The notes: generated by a model not told the origin, from the letters alone. A DNA stretch of 64,000 bases from Cystobacter ferrugineus (GCF_001887355.1 NZ_MPIN01000006.1:496001-560000); one strand, 5' to 3'; positions 1 to 9,800 are shown, counted from the stretch's first letter. Numbers and translations: made by a program.

Positions 1-43
1 GGGCAACGGTTCCCGACAGCAACGAGGCAATGCTTTTCTTCAT
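1..43 (-). CDS. 5' end of an exported protein, cut by the window edge
   Basis: Only the first 14 codons are present: ATG at 43 reading leftward as M-K-K-S-I-A-S-L-L-S-G-T-V-A. Two lysines followed by a hydrophobic run are typical of a signal peptide start. An AAGGAC ribosome-binding site lies just upstream. About 85 nt upstream is one of the seven ECF-type promoter elements found in this island, so the gene is likely part of the same regulon. The function cannot be told from this fragment. Confidence 0.55.
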   Translation of the reverse strand, partial: MKKSIASLLSGTVA

Positions 44-126
44 GACGATTGTCCTTGTCTGGTGTTGTGAAAGGCGAACGCCGCGAGTGGCTGCCGTACA
101 GCGCCCTCTAGCCTCCGCATGAATAA

Positions 127-150
127 GACGTGGAGCCGCGCGATTGTTAC
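127..150 (-). promoter_or_regulatory. ECF-type promoter element 1
   Basis: Read on the minus strand, GGTAACA is followed 14 nt later by CGTC (TT). The spacing is identical to six other copies in the first 25 kb. It points to the partial exported-protein gene starting at 43 and would give a leader of roughly 75 nt. Assignment to the sigma factor at 5883-6647 is inferred from the shared motif. Confidence 0.6.
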
Positions 151-300
151 CCACGCATTTTCTTCGCCCTTTTCCGTGCACGGCCATGGGCGCGCGGGAC
201 GCGGGAAATGGCCAGTCAGGGAGGAGCCCCAGGCGGACTACCGCGAGGGTGCCCTCTCCATCCAATGCTCGAATCCACCAGGGGTTCCCCAGGAGGCGAT

Positions 301-326
301 CACACTGCCCCTCGAGGGGCAGTGTG
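301..326 (-). terminator. hairpin after the caspase-like protease gene
   Basis: A perfect 12-bp inverted repeat with a 2-nt centre (CACACTGCCCCT / AGGGGCAGTGTG) lies four bases beyond the stop codon of the minus-strand gene ending at 330. There is no T-run, so it may be a factor-assisted terminator or an mRNA 3'-end stabiliser. Confidence 0.55.
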
Positions 327-329
327 GGC

Positions 330-2003
330 TCAGCCAACCGAGGACAAGAGCCGGGCGAGCGCCTCGCGCCCGGCCTCACGGTAGAACTGCTCCCAGCGGA
401 GCAACTCGCTGAGCGGGATGCCCTGGCTCCTGGCGATGTCCTCGGGACTGGCCTGGCGGGTGAGAAGCGCGAGGATGGCCTTCTCCGCCTCGGCGGCGCT
501 CGGCCCGGGGGTGCTCCGGGTGCGCTCCATGAACTGGGGACCCAGCAGGGCCCTCAGCGCTTCCCGCTCGTCGGACGGGCCCGGCGCGCAAGGAGCCACC
601 TGGCAAGAGGCCAGCGGCAGCCGGACCGCGGGGTCCCCCAGCAGGATGTAGTTGGCGAGATCCTGCCGCTGCATCCACAGCCAGGCTCGCGCCACCGGGT
701 CGACGGAGAACGAGCCCCCGTACGTGCGCTGCATCTCCTCCTGATTGTAGAGCATCGCCAGCTCGCTGCTCGTCTCGTTGAGGAACTGCAGCAGGGTGCT
801 CAGCGCGACGCCGGCACGGCTCCCCCGAGCGAGCGCCTTCAGCAGCTCGATGAAGCGGGAGGGCGTGCCACGGCCCTTGTCGTTGAAGCTGCAGGACCAG
901 GCGAGATCCACGTGCCCCATCACCGCCAACGGCCCGTTGGGGTTGGCCAGCGCGGCCTGGGGCAGCGCGGCGATGAACGGCCGCTCCCCCTGCTGGGGCA
1001 GCGCTTCGAGACCCCTGCGCGCGTTCGGGTCGGACGCGGGCAGTTGGCGCAGCCAGTGCGTGTAGCTGCTGCGCGTGGGCGTTCCCGCGCTGAAGCACGC
1101 GAAGCTGAACCAGACGCCCCCCGGAAGGAAGGGACGCGACGCGAGCTCCTCCGCCGGCAGGAATCGCCCGTCCGGCAGCATCAGCTCTCCCTGGTGCGCG
1201 AGCCGCTCCTCGGGCCGGGCCCAGCCCCCCGGAGGCCGTCCCCTGCCATGGCTCAGCGTGAACAGCACGCCCGGCCCGGGCTCCGCCGCGTGGGAGAGGA
1301 GCGTCTCGAGGGGCACGGCCCCCTGCCCTCCCAGCTCGAGGATGTCCGCCGCGGGGAAGTCGTCCACCTGCTGGCGCTCCCGGCAGGCCGCGACGCTCGG
1401 GGCGATCAGCACCCGGTGCCCCAGCTCCGTCGCGGAGGTGCCGTCCCGAGAAGTGTAGAAGAGCATGCGCGCCCTCGCCTCCCGCGCGGCCACTCCTTCC
1501 CACCGCAGCACCTTCTCGACATAGGCCTCGTAGCCCGCGTCCGACGAGAAGGCCAGCCGACCCACGAACGCATCCGTGGTCAAAGCCTGCTGCAGCTCCA
1601 GAGGCACCTCGTGCAGGTCCCCCAGCAGCAGCAGGTAGCGCGGCCGGTTCTTCTCGGACGTCTTCTCGTGGCGGAAGACCTCCTTCTTCCAGCCCGCGGC
1701 ATACGCGCCATCCATGACCGACGGGACGCGGTAGATCTCCACCGGTGCGCCCCCCTGGGCCTCCTGGCGCAACCGCCGCAGCGGCTCGACGAGCGCCAGG
1801 AGCCGGTCGCCACGAGCACCCTTCGGGGCCACCAGACCCCAACGCTGCGCGGGCAGCTCGTTGGGATCTCGCGTCGCGTCCCACAGGTTTTCCGGCAGCT
1901 CGACGGCCTCGGGGCGAGGAGCGCGCTGGAGTGTCTCCAGTTGGAGCCCCTGGCGGGCTGCCAGTCGCTCCTCGGAATGGGCGAGCAGCAATTCGAGTGT
2001 CAT
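330..2003 (-). CDS. gingipain/caspase-like (clan CD) cysteine protease
   Basis: A 557-residue protein resembling the C25 (gingipain-type) caspase-fold peptidases. The probable catalytic His is H252 in L-S-H-G-R-G and the Cys is C303 in F-A-C-F-S-A-G. The catalytic domain ends near Y-I-L-L-G-D-P-A-V, a phrase common in C25 proteins. No signal peptide or membrane segment is seen, so it is probably cytoplasmic. The start at 2003 has a GGAGGGGG ribosome site; in-frame sequence upstream to 2315 overlaps the preceding gene and is unlikely to be coding. It is the second gene of a two-gene unit with the duplicated-module protein, 50 bp apart, behind ECF-type promoter element 2. Family assignment rests on motifs only; the substrate is unknown. 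Confidence 0.75.
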   Translation of the reverse strand: MTLELLLAHSEERLAARQGLQLETLQRAPRPEAVELPENLWDATRDPNELPAQRWGLVAPKGARGDRLLALVEPLRRLRQEAQGGAPVEIYRVPSVMDGAYAAGWKKEVFRHEKTSEKNRPRYLLLLGDLHEVPLELQQALTTDAFVGRLAFSSDAGYEAYVEKVLRWEGVAAREARARMLFYTSRDGTSATELGHRVLIAPSVAACRERQQVDDFPAADILELGGQGAVPLETLLSHAAEPGPGVLFTLSHGRGRPPGGWARPEERLAHQGELMLPDGRFLPAEELASRPFLPGGVWFSFACFSAGTPTRSSYTHWLRQLPASDPNARRGLEALPQQGERPFIAALPQAALANPNGPLAVMGHVDLAWSCSFNDKGRGTPSRFIELLKALARGSRAGVALSTLLQFLNETSSELAMLYNQEEMQRTYGGSFSVDPVARAWLWMQRQDLANYILLGDPAVRLPLASCQVAPCAPGPSDEREALRALLGPQFMERTRSTPGPSAAEAEKAILALLTRQASPEDIARSQGIPLSELLRWEQFYREAGREALARLLSSVG

Positions 2004-2053
2004 CCGGGTTCCCCCTCCACTCCCACGTGAATCCGTCCCCTCGTGGGGCACGG

Positions 2054-2821
2054 TCAGTGCCGCACCGTGGCCACCTGCGGGCTCGTGCCGCTGGTGCTCA
2101 AGCCGGTGGCGGGCGGAATCGAGCGCTGCGCCAGGGCCTCGGGGTAGGCGGTGGCGACGCGCTTGCACAGGTAGTCCAGCGTCGGCCAGTCGCAGAGCTT
2201 CACTTTGACCCCGGACTGCTTCATCCGGGAGATGAAGCCATCGAGGTGCTCGGCCACCCTGCCCCGGGCCTCGAAGACGAACAGGTCCAGGCCCGGCTCC
2301 GGTTCGCTGCTGCACACCCCCATGGCCAGGAATTCCTCATGGCCGGGCAGCGGCATGATGAAGACCTTCCGCGAGGAGTGGTACTGCTCGGGCCAGGTGG
2401 GCTCCATGGAGATGTCCACGGAAGGCCCCTCCCACAACGCACCCGCGCCCCCCGCGTAGGACATGAATCCCGCGTCGGTCGAGCCCTTGGGCGACTCCGT
2501 CTCCCGGCCCTCGAAGGGGTCGTCGGAGAGGTAGCGCTTCACGAATGGCCACGGCAGCGGCACCCGCTCGTAGAGCGCCACGCTGGCGCTGGCCTGCTCC
2601 ATGCGGGAGAGGAAGTCCCCGAGGTGCTCGCGCACCCGCCCCCTGGCCACGAAGAGCACCGTGTTCGACGGGCCGGACACGCCGAAGGCCAGGAACTCTG
2701 CGGGGTTGGGCAGCGGCATGAGGAGGGTGCGCCGCGAGCGCTCCTCGGCACCAGTCCAGAAGGGAGCATCCCCGAAGAACTCAAGATTGTAGACGGCCGG
2801 CTCCTGCTCCTGATGACTCAT
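2054..2821 (-). CDS. unknown protein made of two related modules
   Basis: 255 residues, family not recognised. It contains an internal duplication. Module 1 has M-P-L-P-N-P-A-E-F-L-A-F-G-V, then A-R-G-R-V-R-E-H-L-G-D-F-L-S-R-M. Module 2 has M-P-L-P-G-H-E-E-F-L-A-M-G-V, then A-R-G-R-V-A-E-H-L-D-G-F-I-S-R-M. Each module ends in an aromatic- and Leu-rich stretch. There is no signal peptide. The start at 2821 is chosen for its AGGAG site. It is the first gene after ECF-type promoter element 2 and is followed by a caspase-like protease, so it could be that protease's partner, inhibitor or substrate; this is inference. Confidence 0.75.
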   Translation of the reverse strand: MSHQEQEPAVYNLEFFGDAPFWTGAEERSRRTLLMPLPNPAEFLAFGVSGPSNTVLFVARGRVREHLGDFLSRMEQASASVALYERVPLPWPFVKRYLSDDPFEGRETESPKGSTDAGFMSYAGGAGALWEGPSVDISMEPTWPEQYHSSRKVFIMPLPGHEEFLAMGVCSSEPEPGLDLFVFEARGRVAEHLDGFISRMKQSGVKVKLCDWPTLDYLCKRVATAYPEALAQRSIPPATGLSTSGTSPQVATVRH

Positions 2822-2873
2822 GACGGACTCCTGTGCTGGAAAGGGTGGATCCGCTCCACCCGTGCAGCACAAG

Positions 2874-2897
2874 AACGGCACCGGCCCGGTTTGTTAC
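2874..2897 (-). promoter_or_regulatory. ECF-type promoter element 2
   Basis: On the minus strand GGTAACA, 14 nt, then CGTT (CTTG). It differs from the other copies only in the last base of CGTC. It lies about 55 nt upstream of the start codon at 2821 and downstream of the stop of the CHAT anti-sigma gene. It would let the duplicated-module protein and protease be transcribed separately from the sigma operon. Confidence 0.6.
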
Positions 2898-2916
2898 CTT
2901 CCCCGTCTTTTTTCCC

Positions 2917-5883
2917 TCACTCGAAGAGGAGCACGCTGTCGAGCCACGCCGCTCCCCGGCCAGCGCGCAGCCACTGCACGCGCTCATCGCGCAGCGCGAG
3001 GGCCGGAGGCGTCCCCGACCGGATGCGCTCGCGGACGGCGTTGAAGAAGGCCCCCGCCTCCAGGTCGGGTATCTGCACGGTCGCCGCGAGCACGCCGCGC
3101 GCCCCCGCCTCGATGAAGGAGGCGGGGAGGCTGAACGGCGTGTCGAGCGTGTAGGCCGTGTGGGCGGCGTGGCAGGCCACGAGCACCACGAAGGGAGCCC
3201 CCCGCAGGGAGGCGGAGCGGACGCGCGGCACGCTCAGCTCCTCCGACGCGCCTTCCTGCTCGGGCGCGAGCAACAGGTAGGAGGTGTTGGAGTAGCCATT
3301 GACGATGCCGTGGGCCACCAGGTCGATCTCCGTGGCGTCCTTCATGGCGGCGAGCACCCGGGAAGGAGTCGCCTCGGCGCCCGAGAGCGTGATGCGCTGC
3401 TCGCCGGGGCCGAAGACAGGGGTCCAGTCATTGAGCCGCTTGAGCGACATCCCCGGCGGCAGCTTCGCGTCCACGTTGGAGACGACGAGGTGCACCGCGG
3501 GCCCCGTGGGAGGAACGCGGGGAGGCGAAGAGCGCGTCAGGTAGCTCCAGGCCATCTCCGAGGGGAGCAGCCCCGCCCGGCCATGGAGCGGAGGCCGGGC
3601 GAGCACCTCCACCCGAGGACATGCGCGCAGGGCCGCCAGGAGCGGCTCCGGCACGAGCCCCTCGAGCCGTTGCGGCAGGGGCTCGCGCCGGGACTCGTCG
3701 AAGTGGCCGAGCAGCTCCCCGGTGGAGCCCCGCGCCAGCAGCAGCGTCCGCTCGGAGTCCGCGGTGACCGCCAGCAGGCACTGGCCTGGCAGCTCCATGC
3801 CCCGCTCGCGCGCGAACAGCTCCAGGGCTTCCGGGAAGGCACCGCGCCGGCCCGCGTCATGCAACAGGGAGGTATAGCTGTAGGCGCGCGCCCGCTGCGC
3901 TCCTGGATCCTCCGCGAGGCCCGGGGCCGTGGCCTCCTCGATGGCGCGCCAGAGCAGGGAGCGCCCCCGCGCCGCGTCGCGCTCGATGTAGAACCGCCCC
4001 AGCATGTGCGTGGCGACCGCGCGCTCGCCCGCGCTCAACGTGGGCCTGGCCGCCTCCAACGCCCGGTTCAGGTGGGCCTCGTCTCCGGGCTCGCTCTTCA
4101 GCCGGGAGATGTCCGTCAGGAAGAAGGCGCCGCTGGACGCGAGCGGCAGGCCCGTGGCCAGCGCGGCGTCGATCTCCCGCCGGGCCTCGTCCACCCGGAG
4201 CTCCTGGATGGCGATGCTCGCGAGATCCTGGTGGGCGCGCCGCCGCATGTCCGCATCCTCCCGGCCCCGCTCGAGGTACTCCCCCAGGTAGGCGCGCGTC
4301 AGCGTCGCGTCGTTCACCAGCCGGGCGACCTGCGAGAGGTTCCACAGCAGATCGTTCTCCAGCTCCCACTCGTTGTTCTCGCGAGCCTCCCTCCAGCCGC
4401 GCTCGGTGTGGGTGCGCGCGGCGTCGACCATGTCCCGCTGTCTGTAGAGGTTGGACAGCTCGCGATCGATGCAGAGGCAGCGGTACTCGAGGCCACGCGC
4501 CGGGCAGAGAGAGCGCGCGGCGAGGAGCGTCCGGGTGGCGAGCGCCCTGTTCCCGGCGGCGCTCTCGGACTTCGCGCGCTCCTGCGCCACGAGGAGCTGG
4601 AACCAGCGGTCTCCCGTGGCGGCGGCCTTGGTCTCGTAGAGCGCCAGGTGGCGGGCGGTGGCACCCATCTGCAGGAGCGCGCCCAGGAGGATGTCGTCCT
4701 CGCGCGACGCGAGGAGCGCCGCGAGGAAGCGCTCCCGCTCTTCGGGCGAGAGGCGTTTGGCGACCAGGGCCGCGTACTCCCGGGCGAGCGGAGCACGCCG
4801 CGAGAAATCCGCCTCCGCCACCCGGCGCACGTAGCGCTCGAGCACGTCGCCCCCCTCCCGCGCATCCAGCTCCCGGGCCACGGGCAGCAGCGCCAGCACC
4901 CGCTCGCGGTCCGGGGCGGCCCGGACGGCGTCGTAGAAGAAGAGGCGCGAGATGGGCACCTCGCCGAAGCCCTTGGGCAGCTCACCTGGCGCCGCCTCGA
5001 GGAGGGCCCGGCCCGCCGCCCGGGTGACCGTCCAGCGCGTGTGACGCTCGAACACGTCGCGCCGGAGGGCCTCGGCCTTCTGCGCCGCCTCCTCGGACCA
5101 GCCGGGTTCCTTCAGGGCGGCGACCTCGGTGAAGGCCCGGGCCGCCAGCAACGGCAGATCCAACTGGCGCAACGCCAGGCCCCGGTTCCACAGGGCCTGC
5201 GCATGGCGCGGGTGCTGCTCCAGCACGCCGTCCACCAGCCGGAGGGCATCCCTGGGCTCGCCCTTGAGCAGCAGCGCCACCGCGCGGTCATTGTCCAGCT
5301 CCGGCGAGTGCTCCATCGGCTCCAGGGTCTGGAGCGCCCGGTCCGCGAGGCCCGGATCGTCGCGGACCAGGTAGGCCGCCGCCAGGCCGTGGAGATCCTC
5401 CTGCTTGAGCCAGGCCATGTCCTCGAAGGGCAACTCCTCCGGGTTGTCCGAGCCTCCCATCATCCTCGCGGCCAGGGGACGGTGGCCGTCCGCGCTGGAG
5501 TAGCCGAGACGCGCCTCCAGCAGGCGCTGGGGGCGCTGCGCCAGCCACACGTCCTGCCGGGGAGTGGAGGGCAACAGCAAGCGCACCGCCACCAGCACCA
5601 GCAGGGCCGCGGCGAGCGTGGCCGGTACCAGGACGAGGGGCCTGCGCCAGAGGGTGGCGCGCGGCGCGCGTGAGAAGGCAACCGGCGCGCGCGCCCCGGC
5701 TCTCTCGGGGTGGCGGTGTGCCAGGAGCTTGAGTTGCAGCAGGTCCGTCACCCCGCGCTGGCACCGGGCGCAGCCGGGAAGGTGCTGCCGGAACGCCTCG
5801 GCGTCTTCGGGAGCGAGTTCCCCGTCCACGAACAGCTCGACGTTCTCACAGAGGCTGTCTACCCGTTCACTGTGGCGGTCCAT
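2917..5883 (-). CDS. anti-sigma zinc domain - TPR - CHAT protease fusion
   Basis: 988 residues in three parts. The N-terminus is a zinc anti-sigma (ZAS, zf-HC2) domain with C12, H34, C38 and C41 in the H-x3-C-x2-C pattern. One hydrophobic membrane segment follows at about residues 79-97. Then comes a long helical, TPR-like region (about 150-620), and the C-terminus is a CHAT caspase-like domain with candidate catalytic H858 (V-A-H-G) and C904 (V-A-C-H-A-A). Its start overlaps the sigma-factor stop by 1 nt (TGATG), so the pair is translationally coupled. By analogy with ZAS proteins it should hold the ECF sigma factor at the inner membrane; the CHAT domain may process the anti-sigma or other targets. 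That functional link is inference; the domain order is read directly. Confidence 0.85.
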   Translation of the reverse strand: MDRHSERVDSLCENVELFVDGELAPEDAEAFRQHLPGCARCQRGVTDLLQLKLLAHRHPERAGARAPVAFSRAPRATLWRRPLVLVPATLAAALLVLVAVRLLLPSTPRQDVWLAQRPQRLLEARLGYSSADGHRPLAARMMGGSDNPEELPFEDMAWLKQEDLHGLAAAYLVRDDPGLADRALQTLEPMEHSPELDNDRAVALLLKGEPRDALRLVDGVLEQHPRHAQALWNRGLALRQLDLPLLAARAFTEVAALKEPGWSEEAAQKAEALRRDVFERHTRWTVTRAAGRALLEAAPGELPKGFGEVPISRLFFYDAVRAAPDRERVLALLPVARELDAREGGDVLERYVRRVAEADFSRRAPLAREYAALVAKRLSPEERERFLAALLASREDDILLGALLQMGATARHLALYETKAAATGDRWFQLLVAQERAKSESAAGNRALATRTLLAARSLCPARGLEYRCLCIDRELSNLYRQRDMVDAARTHTERGWREARENNEWELENDLLWNLSQVARLVNDATLTRAYLGEYLERGREDADMRRRAHQDLASIAIQELRVDEARREIDAALATGLPLASSGAFFLTDISRLKSEPGDEAHLNRALEAARPTLSAGERAVATHMLGRFYIERDAARGRSLLWRAIEEATAPGLAEDPGAQRARAYSYTSLLHDAGRRGAFPEALELFARERGMELPGQCLLAVTADSERTLLLARGSTGELLGHFDESRREPLPQRLEGLVPEPLLAALRACPRVEVLARPPLHGRAGLLPSEMAWSYLTRSSPPRVPPTGPAVHLVVSNVDAKLPPGMSLKRLNDWTPVFGPGEQRITLSGAEATPSRVLAAMKDATEIDLVAHGIVNGYSNTSYLLLAPEQEGASEELSVPRVRSASLRGAPFVVLVACHAAHTAYTLDTPFSLPASFIEAGARGVLAATVQIPDLEAGAFFNAVRERIRSGTPPALALRDERVQWLRAGRGAAWLDSVLLFE

Positions 5884-6647
5884 CAGTTCACTCCGGAGTG
5901 GATGTGCCGCAGGAGGAATTCGCGCAGCCTGGCGCGGGCATCGTGCAGCCGCTTGGAGACCGTACCCACCGGGATGTCGAGGGAACGAGCGATGTCCTGG
6001 TATTTCTTCCCGGCCGCGTGCAGCTCGAAGGTGGCGCGCATCTTCGGGCTCAGCGTCTGGAGGGCCTCGGAGAACTGCTCGTCCGTGAGGGTGTCATAGA
6101 CGGGCCGGGAGTCGGAGCCAGGTGCTTCCACCACCTCGTTGCTCAGGTGGGGATCCTTCGCGCCCTGGGCCTGCACCCGCTGCCGCCGGCATTGATCGTA
6201 GAAGCGGTGGGACAGGGTGGTGACCAGCCAGGCCTCGCAGCTGCGCTCGTTGGGGAGCGCCTCCACCTGGCCAAAGGTCTGGATGAACCGCAGCAGGGTG
6301 TCCTGCACGAGGTCCTCCGCGTCGGTGGTATTCCGGCAGAGGTTTTTGGCCTGGGCGAGCAACCAGACACGATACCTCGAGGCAAACTCCCCGGCTCGCT
6401 GCTCGCTCTTCCCCTGGTCCATTGGCTGTGGTGGCCCCCTTCGTCGCCCCGGGTCCTGCTCACGGGGACGAACGGGCAGCTTTATGACACGGGCTCCTCC
6501 GGCTGGGGAGGACATTTCCGGAGCCGTCCGGCCCCAGGAAGCAGGGGCGTCGGGTTGCTGGAGCGCACCTCGAGAACGCGCCGCGTTCATCGCGGGTGCT
6601 TCGAGGGCCTCGGGTTCACATGACCGTGGAGGAGCCAGGAGCCACAT
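5883..6647 (-). CDS. ECF RNA polymerase sigma factor, master of the island
   Basis: An ECF sigma-70 factor. Region 2 runs from F-A-S-R-Y-R-V-W-L-L-A-Q-A through the D-A-E-D-L-V-Q-D-T-L-L-R core. Region 4 ends in Y-Q-D-I-A-R-S-L-D-I-P-V-G-T-V-S-K-R-L, a helix-turn-helix. The ATG at 6647 has a GAGAAG site and lies about 50 nt below a promoter element. It adds about 75 low-complexity residues before the sigma core, and a start at 6422 (M-D-Q-G-K-S) is possible. It is followed by the anti-sigma-CHAT gene (1-nt overlap) and transcribed divergently from the CHAT-STAND-WD40 gene. A copy of the shared element precedes it, which suggests autoregulation. Confidence 0.88.
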   Translation of the reverse strand: MWLLAPPRSCEPEALEAPAMNAARSRGALQQPDAPASWGRTAPEMSSPAGGARVIKLPVRPREQDPGRRRGPPQPMDQGKSEQRAGEFASRYRVWLLAQAKNLCRNTTDAEDLVQDTLLRFIQTFGQVEALPNERSCEAWLVTTLSHRFYDQCRRQRVQAQGAKDPHLSNEVVEAPGSDSRPVYDTLTDEQFSEALQTLSPKMRATFELHAAGKKYQDIARSLDIPVGTVSKRLHDARARLREFLLRHIHSGVN

Positions 6648-6705
6648 CAATCTTCTCGTTCGCTGGAGCCAGGGGGAGGACCTCGTGTCCTCCCCGCTCC
6701 GAGAA

Positions 6706-6729
6706 GACGAGGAGGGAGGGATTTGTTAC
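6706..6729 (-). promoter_or_regulatory. ECF-type promoter element 3 (sigma gene)
   Basis: Minus-strand GGTAACA, 14 nt, CGTC (TTCT). It faces away from element 4; the two -35 parts lie 27 bp apart and form an inverted repeat (TTTGTTACCCGCG ... CGCGGGTAACAAA). It drives the sigma/anti-sigma operon, implying positive autoregulation. Confidence 0.68.
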
Positions 6730-6756
6730 CCGCGCCGCCGGCGGGGGATGCCGCGG

Positions 6757-6780
6757 GTAACAAAACCGCCGCTGTGCGTC
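6757..6780 (+). promoter_or_regulatory. ECF-type promoter element 4 (CHAT-STAND-WD40)
   Basis: GGTAACA, 14 nt, CGTC (CTCTT), ending 32 nt before the ATG at 6813. The sequence from the -35 to beyond the -10 closely matches element 5 in front of the paralogous CHAT-STAND-TPR gene. Confidence 0.68.
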
Positions 6781-6812
6781 CTCTTCGAGGAGCGCGCGAA
6801 GGGGGAGCCCAC

Positions 6813-9800
6813 ATGAGCGCAGCACACCTGGAGGGCGTGAGCCCGGAAGACCGTGGACAGCAGGGCCTCGAGGCCCAGCCGTATGAGTTGAGCCTGGAGT
6901 TCTCACGTGCCCGCGACGCGGGAGACCCGTTCGCCTTCCAGTTCACGGAGCAGGAGTACCAGCTGCGCATGGAAGGAGGGGTGTTCCAGAGCGCGCCGTT
7001 TCCGTGGAACCCACGGGTGCTGGCGGACCTGAGCGAGCTGGAGAAGTCCGAGCCGGACCGGAGTGCCCTCCAGCGCCTGGGGGACGACCTGCGGACCTTC
7101 CTGGAGCGGCTGGACTGGGCACGGCACGAGACCGCCCTCGAGGAGGCACTGGCCCTCGGCCGGGAGGTCCACCTGTCGTTCCGCTCGGCCGCCGCGGAGC
7201 TGTATGCGCTCCCCTGGGAGCTGCTCACGCTGAGAGGCTCCGGGCAGACCCTGGGAGAGCTCCCGGGGTGCTCCCTGCGCTACGAGTGGCCCAGACCGAA
7301 GGAAGCCTCACGGGCCGTGCTCCCCGCCCAGGGCGGACGCCTGCTCTTCGCGTGGTCCGCGGCCGGAGGGCTCGTCCCGGCCGACGCGCATGGGAGAGCC
7401 CTCATGGAGGCCTGCGCGCGGGGAGACGTCCCGTTCGAGCCGTCCCGCGACGTCCTCGGACACGTGTCGCTCCAGGCCCTGGCGGAGGCGTTGAAGGCCG
7501 CGCACGAGCCCATCTCCGTGCTCCACATCCTCTGTCACGGGGGCCGCGTGGGTGACACGTACGGGCTGCTGTGGAACCCCGCGCGAGAGGGAGGCAAGCC
7601 CGAGTTGGTGGATGGAGCGAGGCTGCGTCAGGTGCTGGCCCCGTACGCCGGGACGTTGCGGATGGTGGTCCTGAGCGCCTGCCGGAGCGGAGGTGGGGGG
7701 GCGCTGGGGAGCCACCTGGGGAGTGTTGCCCAGGAGCTGCATCGGGTGGGCATCCCCGCGGTGGTGGCCTCGCGGCTGCCGCTGTCGGTGGCGGGCTCCA
7801 CCCGGCTCACGCAGGTGCTCTACGGGGAGCTGCTCGGCGGGCCGTGCTCGCTGGAGCGGGCGCTGGGGGAGGCCCGGCGGCAGCTCGCGCTGGAGGGACG
7901 TGGCCTGGACTGGGCCTCGCTGCAGCTCTACGCCCGCGCCGGGGAGGGTCCGGACATCCGGCCCCTGGCGATTCGTCCCTACCGCGGGCTGCTGGCGTTC
8001 GAGGCGAAGCACCGGCGCTTCTTCTTCGGGCGGGAGAAGCTCTCGCGGGAGCTGCTCGAGCGGGTGCGGGACGCGGCGGCGGGGAAGAAACCCCGCTTCC
8101 AGGTGGTGGCGGGGGCCTCGGGAGCCGGCAAGTCCTCGGTGGTGATGGCGGGGCTGGTGCCCCTGCTGTCCCCGGAGGAATGGGACGTGGTGGTGGTGCG
8201 GCCTGGCGAGCTCGCGGCGGAGGGCGGGGCCTCGGAAGTGAAGTACCCGTCGCTGCGGGGGCTGAGCAGGCGGCTGCGTGCGATGGGGGGCGGCGAGTTG
8301 CTGACCGCGGGGCACGGGGCGACCGGGTCCGAGGTGCTCGAGGAGGCGCGGAGGCTGCGCCAGGCCCGTCCCGGGCGGAGGCTGCTGCTGGTGGTGGACC
8401 AGCTCGAGGAGGTGTTCACCCAACTGGCGAGCCCCGAGGAGAGAGCCGCGCTGATGGGGGTGTTGTGGACGCTCGGCACGTCCAACGAGTGGGAATGCAT
8501 CGTTGTCAGCACCCTGCGGGTGGACCACTTCGAGCGCTGTGCGGAGGTGGCACTGGACGAGCGGACGCGGCTGGACACGGTGGTGTACGCCGAGCAGCAC
8601 CGCGTCTTCGTGGCGCACATGGAGGCACAGGAGCTCGCGGCGGCCATCGAGCGGCCGGCGCGGGAGGTCGGGCTGGAGTTGGAGGCGGGACTCGTGGAGC
8701 AACTGTGCCTGGACGTGGGCCAGGAGCCTGGAGCGCTGCCGCTGCTGGAGTACGCACTGGATCTGCTCTGGGAGCGCAGGGAGGGCCGGCGGCTGACGAA
8801 CCGGGTGTACGAGGAGCTGGGGGGAGTGACGGGGGCCCTGACGCGAACGGCGGACCGGCTGTACGAGGAGCTGTCGGAGCCCCAGCGAAGGCAAGCGAGA
8901 CGGTTGCTGGTGAAGCTGGTGGACTTCCGGGACGCGACGAGCCCCCAGACGCGCCGGCGGGTGCGGGTGGAGGAGGTGCGACCGCTCGAAGAGCAGGCGC
9001 GCAAGGCTTTCGAGGAGGTGCTGGAGAAGCTGGTGCGCGGCCGGCTGCTGGTGAAGGGCGAGGACGAGGCAGAGGGGGACAGCGGAACGTGGGTGCAGTT
9101 CGCGCACGAGGCGCTCATCCGCAGGTGGAAGGCCGTACAGACGTGGGTGAAGGAGGACTGGGAGCGGGAGCAGCAACTTCGTGAGCTCGACGCCTGGGCG
9201 AAGGCCTGGGAGGCGCAACAGGGGGGCGGAGATAGAGGGGCTTCGTATCTGCTGACGGGAGACAGGCTGGGCTACGCACGTCGCGTGAGCGCCAGGTTCC
9301 GCGGCGAGTTGTCAGCGAGGAGCATGCGTTTCATCGCGGAGTCGGACGCAGCCGAGGCGCGAAGGAAGAAGCAGTTGGGCGCCGTGGTGCTCTCCCTGGC
9401 CGTGCTCCTGCTGCTGGCGGTCGTGGCCGCGGTCATGGCGGCATGGCAGAGGCAAGAAGCCAAACGCCAACGGACCTCGGTGCTTGATGCCACGCACGTC
9501 GCTCATTCCAAACGCTTGAACGAGCAGGATCCAACCCTCGCGGCTCTCGTGCTGCGAGAGGTGATGCACCCGGAGAAGACACCGGAGTGGACTCAAACCG
9601 CCGTCGACACTTTACAGAGCCCTTTGAGCACGGCTGTCCTGAAAGGACACCAGGCTCAGATCAATGCTGTCACATTCAGCCGGGACGGCCAGTGGGTGGT
9701 GACGGCGTCCGGGGACAACACGGCGCGGGTGTGGCGTGCCGACGGGACAGGCACCCTCGTGGTGCTCCGGGGCCATGAGAAGGAGGTGTGGTCGGCGGCC

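Noticed and set aside
144-2030. Long plus-strand open frame opposite the caspase-like protease gene
   Set aside because: High-GC antisense frame with no domain, rich in R/P/A/G; the minus-strand protein has motifs and a ribosome site. Similar long antisense frames occur opposite most genes here.
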